From contig OY757024.1 of the NCBI GenBank assembly GCA_963580285.1, positions 125,116,045 to 125,180,044 of the forward strand: a DNA stretch of 64,000 nucleotides, read 5' to 3'. The stretch comes from Lucinisca nassula. Taxonomy: Eukaryota; Mollusca; Bivalvia; Lucinida; Lucinidae. The translations under genes and the position numbers were made by a program. The notes beneath the pieces were generated by a model. That model made no database searches. It saw nothing but the letters and a program-made list of their open reading frames with translations, and was not told the origin of the DNA. Shown in pieces: positions 10,270-21,434 of the stretch (position 1 is its first letter; the number at the start of each line of letters is the position of its first letter).

Positions 10270-10594
10270 GTTTGACAACGGCATCAATCTAAAATCTTTG
10301 AACCTCAAAACGAAATAACAGACGGGGGTAAAATCGTATGAAAGCAAATATACCAAATCAAATGGCGTTTTAATGGCTCTAGTAAAAGTCTACTTGCCAG
10401 GATAAAAATGAGGCTCCATGACTGCAGAATCCATATAAGATTAATATCTAGTGAACACACAAGTACTTAACAAACCACAATTAGTCTAAGACGTCCAGCC
10501 CTGTAGACTGCAACAGTTTCCTTTGCAAACTGTGCAAGACATAATATATAATAATATTGACCCATATGATTGGCATTTCCCTTGCGGGTTTATT

Positions 10595-10876
10595 AGTCTT
10601 AATCGCGACGGAAGTAAGTAAGGGCGAGGAATGCGGCCGCGTAAAATCAATTTAAGCCTCCACCCCAATGTGTATATCTTATATCTTTTTGTTTTGGATA
10701 GCCAAATGGACATTTCGTGGTAAAGTACTGTCCTTTTGGCTTTCCGCTATTGATGTTTCCATTAGGGTCTAGTTGTTTCATGTTTGTGTTTCTATCCGTT
10801 TTGGGTGTCTCTTGTGGGATCTGAGGTTTAGTTGTATCGATTCCTGATCATTGCTTTCACTTTTGTTTCGACAGAA
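10595..10876 (-). repeat. Rep-E copy, partial
   Basis: Plus-strand order is AATCGCGACGGAAGTAAG, GTAAAATCAATTTAAGCC, TTGTTTTGGATAGCC, GTACTGTCCTTTTGGCTTTC and TTCCTGATCATTGCTTTCAC, the reverse of the copy at 352-592. Confidence 0.75.
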
Positions 10877-10918
10877 CTCCCATTCCGACTGTAACAATAA
10901 CTGGGTTCAGATTCAAAG

Positions 10919-11188
10919 CATTACGCAAACACGCCTATACAAATACATCGCCACCTTTATCGCCGAAAAAATAAAATTTATTAGATGAAAAATTGTGATA
11001 TTTTTCTGATTTTTGCTCAAATTATAGATTGTGGGCATTCGTTGGTTATAACGAGTACCCACAATCTATATTTTAGAACAGAAATAAGAAAAATAAGGTT
11101 TACCCCCGAAAACCCAGTTTTACTATGTAAAAGTGGGGTTCGAGGGGGGGGGGGGGGGTCAAAATTATATAGGCGTGTTTTCTTGATT
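10919..11188. mobile_element. Fold-C element, centre deleted on one side
   Basis: CATTACGCAAACACGCCTAT to AGGCGTGTTTTCTTGATT. The palindrome is reduced to GTTGGTTATAACGAG. A G run at 11144-11158 lies in the right arm. Flanks show no duplication. Confidence 0.75.
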
Positions 11189-11233
11189 GATAGCGAAGTC
11201 CACTTGAGGACTCAGGACTAAAAGGATTGAAAC

Positions 11234-11298
11234 ATTATGATAGCACATCCGTGCGTTATAGAGCATTTTTCACATCTCCAAAATGGCTACTTTTCTTA
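11234..11298. mobile_element. Fold-D fragment next to the mariner element
   Basis: Matches the Fold-D arm with CATCCGTGCGTTATAGAGCA and ACATCTCCAAAATGGCTACT. It is cut off where the mariner left terminus begins. Confidence 0.65.
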
Positions 11299-11307
11299 TG
11301 TCTTGTA

Positions 11308-12647
11308 GAACGAGGACTTCAAATATGAATGCAAGTGGAACGTTTTCTCATGCACTAATGCGAAAATCACCTGGAAATAAATATCACAGCGTAGAAAAAA
11401 CATTTTACCTATACATTGATACCAAACCTGTTAAAATCCGTCCACTTTAGCCATATATATCGTTCGATAAACACTGTCTACTCTTGTATACTAATACAAA
11501 ACATGGTTGGAAGAAGGTCAGAGTACGCCGTTGAAATACGGTCCTATATTAAGAATCGTTGTATTCTTGGTATACAGTGCAAAGACATTTTTGATGAAAT
11601 ATGTTCGGTTTATGGGCATAATGAAATGTCTTTTCCGACAGTTTTTCGTTGGTGTAAGAAATTCAGCTGTGGGCTAGGCTCAACAGAAGATGCACCACAT
11701 GATCGTCGGCCAAAAAGAGCAACATCTGCCAAGTTGGTTGCTAGAGTGAAAGAAATTGTTGCTACCGATGCACGATACACCACTAGGCAAATAACTAGTA
11801 TGGTTGGCATCTCATTGGGAGCAGCTCGTACAATTCTGAAACGGGATTTGAAAATGAGAAAGATCTGTGCTAGATGGATTCCCCATCTGTTGACAGATTA
11901 GCAGAAAAAGACACGCGTTCAATGCGCCAAGAAGTTGCTTAAAAAGTTTCAAAATTACAATGCACGGTCTTTCGCCAATGTCGTCACAGGTGACGAGACA
12001 TGGGTTCACTTTTTTGAGCCAAGACGAAAGATTCAGAACAAAATATGGGCAACAAAGTATTGCAAAAGACCATGCATTGCAAAGCGGACCATGAACGTCA
12101 AGAAGATAATGTATGCCATATTCTTTTCAAATCAGGGCCCTGCTATTCGGGTTGCTGTGCCTAAAGGCAAATCTGTAAATGCTAAGTTTTACAAGAATAA
12201 AGTTCTTCGAAAATTGAAGAAATATTTCAAAGAACGAAGACCCGCAAATGGTTTGGCCAATGTCAGATTGCTAAATGACAATGCTTCATCGCACAAGGCG
12301 TTCATTGTGCAAGACTATCTGAAGCAGGAAAAGGTTGTTGAACTCCCTCATCCCCCGTATTCCCCTCACCTTGCCCCGTGTGACTTTTTTGTTCCCGCGG
12401 CTGAAAAAATACCTTTCTGGTCGAAAGTTTGTACAGCGCAAAGACCTCGGTTCTGCAATATTCCAGTGCCTTCAATAGTATACCTCGAAAAGACTACCAA
12501 AATGCATTCAATGATTGGATCAGAAGACTGAAAGTTTGTATATCTGTTAAAGGGGAATACTTTGAGGGGACAAAATAAATTTTTCATCGAAATCCATCAC
12601 GGAATCATTTTTATGTGTTAGTTGCATTCATATTTGAACAGTCCTCA
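11308..12647 (+). mobile_element. Mariner transposon copy
   Basis: About 1.34 kb, the usual mariner length. Terminal inverted repeats: GAGGACTTCAAATATGAATG near 11312 and its partner at 12621-12647 (reverse complement GAGGACTGTTCAAATATGAA). A TA follows the right end, and a TA lies four bases before the visible left repeat. The transposase inside is broken (next entry), so the copy is non-autonomous. Confidence 0.85.
11503..12578 (+). pseudogene. Mariner transposase, broken
   Basis: Mariner enzymes cut and paste the element at TA sites. An N-terminal DNA-binding region starts from the ATG at 11503 (MVGRRSEYAVEIRSYI) and is followed by a paired-like HTH region with DRRPKRATSAKLV. The catalytic domain shows GDETWVH (first Asp near residue 164), LNDNASSH (Asp near 259) and HPPYSPHLAPCDFF (Asp near 294). 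The last two are separated by exactly 34 residues, giving DD34D. Lesions: an in-frame TAG at 11899-11901 (residue 133), then a frameshift shortly after the third Asp (about 12390-12405) and another near 12475. The tail DWIRRLKVCI region reads in a third frame to TAA at 12576. The start was chosen for the first Met of the conserved region; a longer upstream frame has no homology. Confidence 0.9.
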
Positions 12648-12954
12648 TAGAAATAATAGTCGGGGATTTGAAATTCGTAGCAACCGTATTTGAAGAGTTT
12701 AATGCACCTTACTTTCTCAAACTTAACTATGATATGAATTTATTTGAAGGTCTCCCAGCATCTTGAAAATGGTGTAAGAAAATAAAGAAAGTGGGGAAAA
12801 AGACATAAAAGGGGGAGATAAATGTTCCCACCCTCTTTTCTCATTTAAGCATCCAAACAAATCCAAACAACATTTCCTCTCCAACTACAAGGCCAAATGG
12901 AACCAAATTACATGTGAAGCCGCCATGGGATGGAAGAACAAACATATATTCTGA
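12648..12954. other. No feature found
   Basis: AT-rich text with AAATAAAGAAAGTGGGGAAA and no recognisable repeat or coding frame. Confidence 0.4.
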
Positions 12955-13320
12955 ATGTCTGGGTCACATGACCAAAATGCCCACCATGCCCATATATGGT
13001 AAAAACCTTTGAAAATCGCCTCGACTCATGACCTTGAACTTTGGTATACAATATTGGGGACCCAAGCCCAAACAGATTTGTTCAAATCATGACATTTCTG
13101 TGACCTTGACCTTTCTTACGTCAAAGTCACATTCGGTCAAATAGGATTTTGTTTGGAAAAGACTGGATTTTCTGGTTCTGTTGCAGCTTATGACATCATT
13201 TTGATATTTGCAATCAGCTTAATCATCCTGGGGCAGTAAGATTATATATTTATTTAAAATTTTCTAAAACTACTGAGCTAACTGATACCAAATTACATAT
13301 ACTGCATTAGTGTGGTCGAG
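12955..13320 (-). repeat. Diverged single unit related to array T5
   Basis: The opening GGGTCACATGACCAAAATG and CCATATATGGTAAAAACC is the reverse complement of the GGTCATGTGACC / CCATATATGG text of the 60-62 kb array. The following 'gaccttgacctt' phrases are typical of the same class of degenerate repeat. Confidence 0.55.
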
Positions 13321-14510
13321 AAATCAAAGTTTGTTAGGGGGATCTTTGTGATCGTCACACAAATATATGACCGAAATTGATTTTAAATTCTGCATCTCAA
13401 GAAATACAAGACCTTGGTATGCAGCATTTTGGACTCTAGCCCTGCCAAGATTGTTTAAAGCTGACCATAATGTGTGCGACGGCAAACAAAACACAAACAA
13501 AAACAAACAAACAATAAAAAATGGTTGATTTCAAAATAATTTGGCAGCAATGGTCCTGGGATTGGCCTCTACCAAACCATTATGGTCTGTTAAAATAAAA
13601 AGGCCACCAAAGGGTGTTGGGGTGGGGTTGGGGGTTATGCCCACTTGAGCTCTGGTGAGCGTAGTTTCTCATCGGTCGCTTTTTAATAATTTTGCGTTTA
13701 TTAAAAGTAGCGTAAGCTTGATGGCAAGCGTAAACCATATTTAATTGGCATTGTCATGATACAGCAGCCACAGTTTTCTTCTTTACTGATTGCGTTGTTT
13801 AGTTATCTTTTGTTGCTTAGCTGCATTTTCCGGCCTTCACAATCAATGAATTGATGACCAGTGGTAGTTTGGTATGAAGTTACCATGACAGCAATACCTC
13901 TGAAAGACGACAACGTTCAGTGAAGATAACAGCACGACCCTATTTCAGTCTCATTTTTGATTTTTGTTTTTTCAAAGGGTTGGCAGATTTTTGTCCAGTA
14001 TTTCATAATTGAAGGAAAGACATAGTTTAATGAGTTTATGCATCTGAACAATCCAGCCTCCTTTGACTGAAGGTCTGCAAAATTTCACTGCAAACGAAAA
14101 AGAAACATGATATAGTATTTGGTGGAACGACTTTACTTATGTTTTAGAGGTTTACTGTTTTGGTTTTTACCATTAATTTGTTGCAGAAAAAAGATACTCT
14201 ACATAATTTAAATATCAGCATATATTTCTCCAACTCTGGTTTTGGTCGATCTTTTGGCAAACATCCGCAAATTGAGGTCACCAACTTACATGAAGATGCA
14301 GAAAAGGTCAGTCGAGAGTCTCTGTTGAACCCGTTGTTCCCACCCTTCTTGACAAAGGTTTAGAGAAGAAGCTTGATTTACGTAGGAATCGTAACATTTA
14401 TTATGCCAAACATCGTCCCTGTTCACTGTTCAATATGTCTGACATATTACGTTTCAACCTCAAGTAAATTAACCCGCCCGCCTAGTTCCTTTCATATGTA
14501 CGGACGCATT
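13321..14510. other. No gene or known repeat recognised
   Basis: About 1.2 kb without a convincing frame or a repeat shared with other parts of this window. It could be unique host intergenic sequence. The longest frames (60-67 codons) have no motif. Confidence 0.4.
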
Positions 14511-14529
14511 TCCGCCAGAACGCCTGAAG

Positions 14530-15033
14530 GTAGGTGTCTGATGCTCTGACTCTGGTAGGATTAACCGGAGCCTAACTGTTTGGTACCCTTGCTGCAGCAT
14601 TTTAGTTATTTCATGTTGTCGAGTCCTCATCGTTGTTTCATCTCTTTATTCGTTTGATTTTCTGTTCTCGGAGATGTTGCACTGATGAGCTAGAACTCAT
14701 CGTGCAGAGTGAACAACTTATCTGTTTTAACCAAGACAATCAAGGGCGAGTATTTTGGCCACCTAAAATCAGTTTAAGTGTCCACCCCCGACCCCCGTAA
14801 AAGTTCTTACTGACCCCGTTCCAAGGCGGTCCTTTTTGTGGTTTATTATTTTCATAGTTAGTCCTTTAGATGTACGTATTGCTGATGCCTTTTTTATTTT
14901 GGATAGCCGTTTTGGCAATGTAGGGAGATAACTGTCTTTCTGGCTTTCCATCCGTGACATTTTCATTTTGGTGTTTTGAATGGGAGGTGCGAGATATTTT
15001 GTATAGACTCCTGATCATTGCCTATACTCTGTT
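14530..15033 (-). repeat. Rep-E copy, long but diverged
   Basis: Plus-strand order: GATGCTCTGACTCTGG, TTGTCGAGTCCTCATCGTTG, GAGATGTTGCACTGATGAG, TTGACCCCGTTCCAAGGCGG-like junction, TTTGGATAGCC and ACTCCTGATCATTGCC. It lies in tandem, same orientation, with the copy at 15245-15770. Confidence 0.7.
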
Positions 15034-15104
15034 TTTCAAACGTGATGACTCCTGATGGCTTTTCATAGAAGGCCTTTGTGGCCAATCTGTATGGAACAGT
15101 TGGG

Positions 15105-15920
15105 GTGGTTGGGTGAGGCAAAGGCGACGTGTACCTTGTGTCAATAGGGCATCCAACTGATTTTGGCTTACACTTGGACAAGACCTGCTGTTCTTGTAGC
15201 AGGTAAGGGTAGAGGGGTAATACTGTTATTTCTTCTGTTTCTGATTTACTGGTCGGGCTCATCGGAGTCTAACTGTTGGTTTTCTTTTGCTCCAGCATTT
15301 CAGTGGTTTCTTGCTGTCGAGTCCTCACCGTTGTCTCACCTCTGTGGTTCTTTGATTTCTGTGTTCACGGAGATGTTGCACTGATGAGTTAGGAGGCCTT
15401 CATGCGGACTGAACAAATTATTTGTCTAAATCGCGACGGAAGTAAGGGCGAGGATTGTGGCCACGTAAAATCGATTTAAGCCCCCCAGTGGAAATCTTCC
15501 ACTGACCGTTCCAAGGCGGCTCTTCTGTGGCGATTTATTTATGTTGTTGTTTGTTACTTACTGTGTGTATCACTTGTGTCTTTTAATTTTGGATGGCCAT
15601 ATGGCCATTTTGTGGGAAAGTAACTGTCCATATGGCCTTCCTTTGTTTAGGTTTCCATTATGGTCTGGTCGCTTAATGTTTGTATTTCTTTCCCTTTGGT
15701 GTCTTTTATGGATGGAGTAGGTTAATTGTATCAATTCCTGATCTTTGTTTTACTTCTACTTTACTAAATTTCTCCTTTATCCTCTGTCTCTCACTTTTAT
15801 CTGCTCAACTATCCCTTCCATCGCATTTCTCCCTTTCTCTTGGGAGAGGACATAAAATAACCAACAAGGGGTGACGTGCCTTTAAACCCAATATATGGGA
15901 CAAATATATGTAAAAGGATG
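15105..15920 (+). repeat. K repeat interrupted by Rep-E
   Basis: Left half 15105-15240 (GGTGAGGCAAAGGC to ATTTCTTCTGTTTCTG) and right half 15771-15920 (TTTCTCCCTTTCTCTTGGGA to ACAAGGGGTGACG). The uninterrupted version is at 1773-2095. Confidence 0.55.
15245..15770 (-). repeat. Rep-E copy, long
   Basis: Carries GGTCGGGCTCATCGGAGTCT, GCTCCAGCATTTCAGTGGTT, GGAGGCCTTCATGCGGACTG, AATCGCGACGGAAGTAAGGG, GACCGTTCCAAGGCGG, GGATGGCCATATGGCCATTT and TTCCTGATCTTTG. It is very close to the copies at 40838-41355 and 41767-42300 in opposite orientation. Confidence 0.85.
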
Positions 15921-16690
15921 TAGTAAAAAAGGCGACGAAGACCAGATTAATCAGTGTGTGACAAGCGACACAGAATAGTTAAGAGCTAATGGTGAATAGA
16001 GAGACAAGGCTATCGAAGGTAGGTTGCCCAACGAAATGGTAGAAAGTAAGAGTAGGTGACATCTTTAGATGCACGCTTTTAGGTTATACCACAACTCTGG
16101 GAAGATGGAAGATAGAAGAATGTTTAAGGGGTGGCTTTACGTTACACTAAAGCTCAGGTACTATTTTTTTTAGTCGTGCAACTTAACATAAAATAAGTTA
16201 CCCAGTTCGATTTCAATAGAGACCTTGTAGTGGTCAGTAACATTTACGTGTTTAAAATATAATAATGCCGATGTTACTTGGGGAGCCTTCAGCACAAACC
16301 GAAAACTTTGGATAATGATTCTTGAAATAGACAATGTATTCATTAAATGTTGATTGAGTCAAGTCGCCAGTTTAGAGAATCACTTGAAAGTTCACCCGAA
16401 GATAAATATGCTTGGTGATGTATATTCCCCTCATAAAATATAAACCAGAAGAAAATGGTCATCAGTAACTTTTCAAAAATATATCAATTGGTCCCTGTTA
16501 TGATACATCTATGGCCAGCCAGTAAAAATAATTAAGTTTATGTTTGTTTTAATATCGAATTTTATCTCGATCTGTGATACAACAGGAAAAAGCGGTAAAA
16601 GGGTCCATATGTATCGGAGTCCCTTGTTCATGCCCGGTTTGAAACAGAGTCATCAAATTTCACATGCTTGTGCAAAAATAACCGTCCTGC
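15921..16690. other. No gene or repeat recognised
   Basis: About 770 bp without a supported feature. Confidence 0.4.
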
Positions 16691-16701
16691 ATACTGCATC
16701 A

Positions 16702-17262
16702 GAACTTATTTATCTTCACTGCAGCTGGTGCTGTGCCGTGTGGCGGCCGTAAAAAGTCTCCCCGTACATCCATCAAAGTGCAGATTATATTTTCTGGTCC
16801 TTTGGGATCATTGAGTTCATTTAAAATCATTTTGAAAATATAGTTCTGCTTAAGCCGGTGCTAGGGGGCGTGGCCGGTGTAGCACATTTCAGTAGTGGTC
16901 ATGAACAGACTCAATAAAACCGAGTCTGCTATTTTCGTTTATTTTGTGTATTCTTTGCTTCTAAAGGATCTAATTATTCAGAACTTTTTTATCTTCACTG
17001 CAGCTGGTGCTGTGCCTTGTGGCGGCCGTAAAAGTCTCCCCGTACATCCATCATACTGCAGATTATATTGGCTGGTCCTTTGGGATCATTGAGTTCATTT
17101 AAAATCATTTTGAAAATATAGTTCTGCTTAAGCCGGTGCTAGGGGTGGCCGGTGTAGCACATTTCAGTACTGGTCATGAACAGACTCAATAAAACCGAGT
17201 CTGCTATTTCGTTTATTTTGTGTATTCTTTGCTTTTTAAGGATCTCACTATTCAGAACTTAT
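16702..17262 (-). repeat. Rep-B related tandem array, second subfamily
   Basis: Two units (16702-16980, 16981-17254) and the start of a third. The first half (TCTTCACTGCAGCTGGTG, TGGTCCTTTGGGATCATTGA) matches the reverse complement of Rep-B. The second half is different: GCTTAAGCCGGTGCTAGG, then a hairpin AGACTCAATAAAACCGAGTC and TTTGTGTATTCTTTGCTT. The units are nearly identical, so the array is fairly young. Confidence 0.8.
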
Positions 17263-18389
17263 TTACGATACGTCAACCGTTGTGGGTCATTTTGTATATA
17301 TCGTTTTCCAGAGAAAGGGAGAAAAAGACAGAAGAGACAGCAAAGGATACAAAAGTGGGATACAGGGGTGAAAGGGAAAAATGAAGGGCAGTGTAGAAAC
17401 ATAATAAATAACAAGACTCCTTTACCGGAACATCAGGCCTTGCTCAACTGTAAGCCAATATCAGTAAACGCTACAGTGAAGCAAGACTCGCAGCACCTTT
17501 GCCTCACCCAACGTCTATTAGTATATAATGACGCGTATCGCTTTTTACATTGTTGATCGCAAATTCTATGACAAAGGTTTTCCCATAATGTGCCTCATTC
17601 TCGGACATGTTGCTAACGATTCTATAATCTATGTCTAAATTTAATAATAAAATTGTCCTCTGAAAATATAGTCTTACGAAACTAGTTTCTAGATCATGTA
17701 ATGTTGCCAATTCCTAGAACAGAGATATATTTCGTTTGCCCTCCATTTTATTTCGCCATACATTCTGCTGATATATCAGACAGTATTATTATTCTACAAG
17801 TTGCAGCCTCAACCCTTAAAGCCTGTACACCGTTTCAAATGCCTATTCAAACAGTGCAGATCGGGATGAAAAGGTTTCGAACAAGCCGTCTCATGAGTAT
17901 CTATACCATTTGTCATTCCGGTTATTCTTTTACCGATACTCGTATCTGAGAAAAAAAAAATGATTTGTCCAAATTCAATGGCGGAAGAGACTTCTTAAGA
18001 TACTCTGGGGGTGAAAGTGTCAGAAAGACAGGATATCAATGTTACATCTCATACTACATCATCGAGAAATCCTGCTGTATTGTGAAACAATTAATTATAA
18101 TTTCCAATTTGTCATTGACTTTATGTCTGAAGCAGTTTAAACGCTTTATTCTATATGGCGCCTTGCTTCTCAACGGCCATATAAAATCAATGATCCAAGA
18201 TAGCTCTTTTAATGCCAATGTTCGCTGTTTATATAAGAGTTCTGAGAGCTTTTATAAATTGCAGAAAAGGAAGAAACCGTAAAGTTTGAACATTAATGCA
18301 GACAAAAGAATCGTAATGGAAAAAAAAACAACAACAACAACAGCATAACAATGGCATTTCATTAGCTTTGATCTGATGTCAAAATGAAT
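17263..18389. other. No gene recognised; possible K fragment
   Basis: Near 17440-17520 GTAAGCCAATATCAG and CTTTGCCTCACCCAACG resemble the reverse complement of the K repeat. An Hp-F half (CAAACAGTGCAGATCGGGAT) is at 17849. Otherwise nothing supported; the 126-codon frame at 17176 starts in Rep-B text and has no domain. Confidence 0.4.
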
Positions 18390-18668
18390 CATCACGTGAA
18401 CAAGTGCGTGTAACGAAGACCCCCCTAAACCCCACTTTATATGGAGAAAACTGGGGTTTACGGGGGTATACATTATTTTTCTAATTTCTACTTCAAGACA
18501 TAGGTTGTGGGTATTCGTTAGAACCGCCTCATTGAGGCGGTTCTAACGAGCACCCTCAACCTATATTTTGAACATTTATAACAAAAATATTACGGATGCT
18601 CATAAGAAAATTAGCCATTTTGGAGATGTGAAAAATGCTCTATGTTGCACGGGTGTGTTATCGTAATG
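18390..18668. mobile_element. Fold-D element, complete
   Basis: CATCACGTGAACAAGTGCGT to GGTGTGTTATCGTAATG. Centre GAACCGCCTCATTGAGGCGG with TTC. Left arm hairpin AACCCCACTTTATATGGAGA / AAACTGGGGTTT. The sequence is followed after three bases by a second Fold-type end (18672). Confidence 0.85.
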
Positions 18669-18869
18669 TACCATTACGAAAACAAGCCCCTTGCGACATA
18701 GAGCATTCTATCACCGTCATCATCCAAATGGCTACTTTTCTGCTGAAATTCTGTGATATATTTCTTATTTATACTGCACATATATATTTCTGGTTTATGC
18801 CGCCTCGATGAGGCGGTTCTAACAAGTACCCACAATCTATACAATTAAAATAATTTTAAATTAAGAATA

Positions 18870-19211
18870 TGATGATATTGCCAGTAGTATGGAAAATCTA
18901 AAAAATTTAAGTGTTTATGAGGGTATATTTCTTAGAAAGGCCAAATTCATGTTTCAGATATCAAAGTCTTTGACACCCAAATATATAAATCAATTCGAGC
19001 CATGAACGAAACACTTGAGTCACTAAGATCTTCAAGTATAATTAACTTTTCAACTCCAAGACCTCAAAAAGAGATTTTTAAACAAAGTTTAATGTATTCA
19101 GGACCCATCATTTGGAACAACTTACCTGACTGGTTGAAAAATTTAGAAACCATTGATACCTTCCACAAAACTTGTATTAAGTGGATGAAATCCAATGTTT
19201 CTTTAAATTAA
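18870..19211 (+). pseudogene. C-terminal end of a LINE reverse transcriptase ORF
   Basis: Reads YEGIFLRKAKFMFQISKSLT, PKYIN, then after a frameshift near 18990 NETLESLRSSSIINFSTPRP, QSLMYSGPIIWNNLPDWLKN and a stop at 19209. The SGPxIWNNLPxxLK phrase is the conserved C-terminal motif of several LINE ORF2 proteins. The catalytic RT core is not present because the insertion is truncated. LINE clade cannot be fixed from this piece. Confidence 0.65.
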
Positions 19212-19374
19212 GACAAGTACATAATATTTACAGTGTTTAGCCTTTGGTTTGGCATTCTATGTACAATAAGTCCTAAAAATTTGGACACCTTGGATACTTG
19301 CTGTAATTCTCCTAAAATTTTAACAAATATAGGTTTCATAATCCAGCAAGGAGTCCAAAAGGTCCAGACGAAAT

Positions 19375-19452
19375 GGCAATCAGTGTAGACACTCAGATCA
19401 GACTACTCCTTTAGGAGCAGTCTGATCTGGGCCTGCACTGTTTTCTTTGGCA
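19375..19452. repeat. Hp-F hairpin inside the LINE 3' UTR
   Basis: GGCAATCAGTGTAGACACTC, a nested AGATCAGACTACTCCTTTAG / GAGCAGTCTGATCT stem and a closing CCTGCACTGTTTTC. It could have inserted into the LINE UTR or be carried by the family. Confidence 0.6.
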
Positions 19453-19704
19453 TTTCTGTCCCAATATATATAAATATGTATATCTATATACATTCTGTGC
19501 ATATGTATAAAGTGTTGGTTTTGCAAAAAAAAAATTGTTTGACATTACTTTTGTGTCAGTGATGTTTAAGTAAGTATGTTAGAGTGTGAGTGAACATTGT
19601 TCTTTGATAATTGTAAATATTTTTTAATAGTTCTATTAGATAGTATAGAGGGCCTTATGGAAGATTAGCTGTTGCTAAATGTGTCAACCTCTGAAAATAA
19701 AGTC

Positions 19705-19739
<35 letters not shown>

Positions 19740-19764
19740 TTTGAGCAGAAATTAGAAAGCTATT

Positions 19765-20127
19765 TTATCATATGACGTCGCGTCTGAGAGTGTAATAACG
19801 TCATGTATTATTTTCGATAATCCACTAGTGGATTAAATATGCAAATTAGCTAGATACGTCCCGTAACGTTACATATACGACGTCCTTAACGACGTCGCGT
19901 AAACTAACGGCGGAAAATTGGCATTTTTGTTAACAATCATGAATAAAATGCGCTTTAAATGTCATATGTTAAATAAAATCTTGCATTCGTGCTCATGTAT
20001 TATTGAATTTATTAAACTCGTTGAGGAAAAGGGATAAAATGCTCGGCAAAGCCTCGCATTTTATCCCTTTTCCTCAACTCGTTTAATAAATTCAATAATA
20101 CATGAGCACTCATGTAAGATCCTCTAT
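19765..20127 (+). mobile_element. MITE-G copy with terminal hairpin
   Basis: Starts TTATCATATGACGTCGCG, includes GATAATCCACTAGTGGATTA (palindrome) and AACGACGTCGCG, and ends with a long hairpin (about 19989-20109; arms GTGCTCATGTATTATTGAAT and its complement around GCTCGGCAAAGCC) followed by TAAGATCCTCTAT. A second copy in opposite orientation is at 44415-44779. Confidence 0.8.
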
Positions 20128-20522
20128 ATAATTTTTCACCGTATAAGTTTCGATTTTATAGGCGTGTTTTCGTAATAAATACCCTCCTATGTCTTGGAGG
20201 AGAAATAGAAAAAAATAATGTATACCTGAATCTGAATATGCCGGATACTCCAAACACCTCATGTAGTGTATTATATGGAGTGTGGTGCATGCAAATGGCC
20301 AGAAACAAAACTTTTTGAGAAACAATTCAATATAAAAAATTACGCGGAATTTAGAATTTATTTTGACTCTGAAATCAGCATAACATTATGTAATTTGAAT
20401 TAATGAAATGATGAAGATGATAATGATGAAAGATGAGGATGATTTTATTAGGTGCTACTTTTCTGCTCGGAATGAACCGAGGTCTGGGCTGTTGCAAATA
20501 TCTAGAGGGAGATTGATTGGTC

Positions 20523-21041
20523 CATTACAAAAACACGCCTGTACAAATATGTTGTGAATTTTACCAACAAAAATGAAAATATTCAGATGAAAAAGTTAGA
20601 TAGTTTTCTTGTTTCTGCTCAAAACACGGCCCCCGCCCATAGGGGCTTGAAGAAATATATGGGCTGCATGATGCTTCCACGAAGAGCTGAATCCGGCCCG
20701 CACACTAGTACTAGCCTGTCCAGGAACCGCGGTGCGAGGCGGACCGTCCATGCTAATAAACCCTATTGGTTTCATTGGGCGACAGGGCTTGAGATGTCAT
20801 TTCATCTCAGTGTCGGGTAAAAGTCCCACAAAAATGGAAGCAGCTTCTCCAAAATGACCTGTACAGTGTTGACGGGGACGTCAAACCTCAAATCAATCAA
20901 ACAAAACAAATCTGCTCAAAACATAGATTGTGGATACTCGTTAGAACCGCCTCGGCAAGTATACCCTTGGAAAACCCAGTTTTACTATTAAAAAAGTGGG
21001 GTTCAAGGGGGTCAAAATTGTATAGCCGGTTTTTCTTGATG
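20523..21041. mobile_element. Fold-C element split by SINE-2
   Basis: CATTACAAAAACACGCCTGT to ATAGCCGGTTTTTCTTGATG. The left arm runs to GTTTCTGCTCAAAACA, resumes after the SINE at 20911, and the centre is a truncated GAACCGCCTCGGC. Confidence 0.8.
20627..20910 (+). mobile_element. SINE-2 copy with perfect 13-bp TSD
   Basis: TCTGCTCAAAACA at 20614-20626 is repeated exactly at 20911-20923. The element starts CGGCCCCCGCCCATAGGGGC and ends GACGTCAAACCTCAAATC plus CAAACAAAACAAA. The central core seen in other copies (AAACCGCTTAGAGGATCTAA) is deleted here: the text jumps from ACACTAGTACTAG to CCTGTCCAGG. Confidence 0.9.
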
Positions 21042-21059
21042 CAGAGTCTGGCAGTACGG

Positions 21060-21216
21060 AGAAGAATATAAGAATCTTACATGGGTGTGAGGGGTGGATG
21101 GAAAAATCCGTCCCAAGGGTGACGGTCCGGCATCACGAGGCTTGCCGAGTAATGCCGGACAGTGATCCAGAGGGACTGGTTTTTCTATCCACCCCTCACA
21201 CCCATATAGGATTCTT
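21060..21216. repeat. Long imperfect hairpin
   Basis: Left arm AAGAATCTTACATGGGTGTG and AGGGGTGGATGGAAAAA pair with TTTTTCTATCCACCCCTCAC and ACCCATATAGGATTCTT. The inner part is CGGTCCGGCATCAC / AATGCCGGAC. It looks like a foldback MITE of about 155 bp. Confidence 0.7.
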
Positions 21217-21434
21217 TTTCTTGCATGCCTTCCATTTTTAGCACGGATTTTTAATGCTGCAGTCACTTCGGTTACCAACGTCCGCCATATTGTGATGACA
21301 CTACAGGTATGTTTAGTGACGTCACGTAACGTGCATGACGTCAACCTTAACAACGGCGCATACCAGGTCGTATTCAACCAGTACATTTATCAAACACGCG
21401 GGAATATTCCATATTGGGTCGGAACACCATGCAG

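Larger units (their letters stand above)
18842..19737 (+). mobile_element. 5'-truncated non-LTR retrotransposon (3' end)
   Basis: Contains the last part of a reverse transcriptase ORF (18870-19211), a 3' UTR with an Hp-F-like hairpin (19375-19452), AATAAAG near 19699 and an (ATT)n tail at 19703-19737. It is inserted in a Fold element between CAATCTAT and ATTTTGAG. A 5' truncation and simple-repeat tail are typical of LINE insertions. Confidence 0.75.
18672..20177. mobile_element. Fold element split by a LINE end and MITE-G
   Basis: Outer ends CATTACGAAAACAAGCCCCT and AGGCGTGTTTTCGTAATA. Centre GCCGCCTCGATGAGGCGG at about 18800. The host arm ...CCACAATCTAT breaks at 18841 and resumes at 19738 as ATTTTGAGCAGAAATTAG, then breaks again near 19764 and resumes at 20128 as ATAATTTTTCACCG. 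The left outer arm looks Fold-D-like and the right Fold-C-like. Confidence 0.75.
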
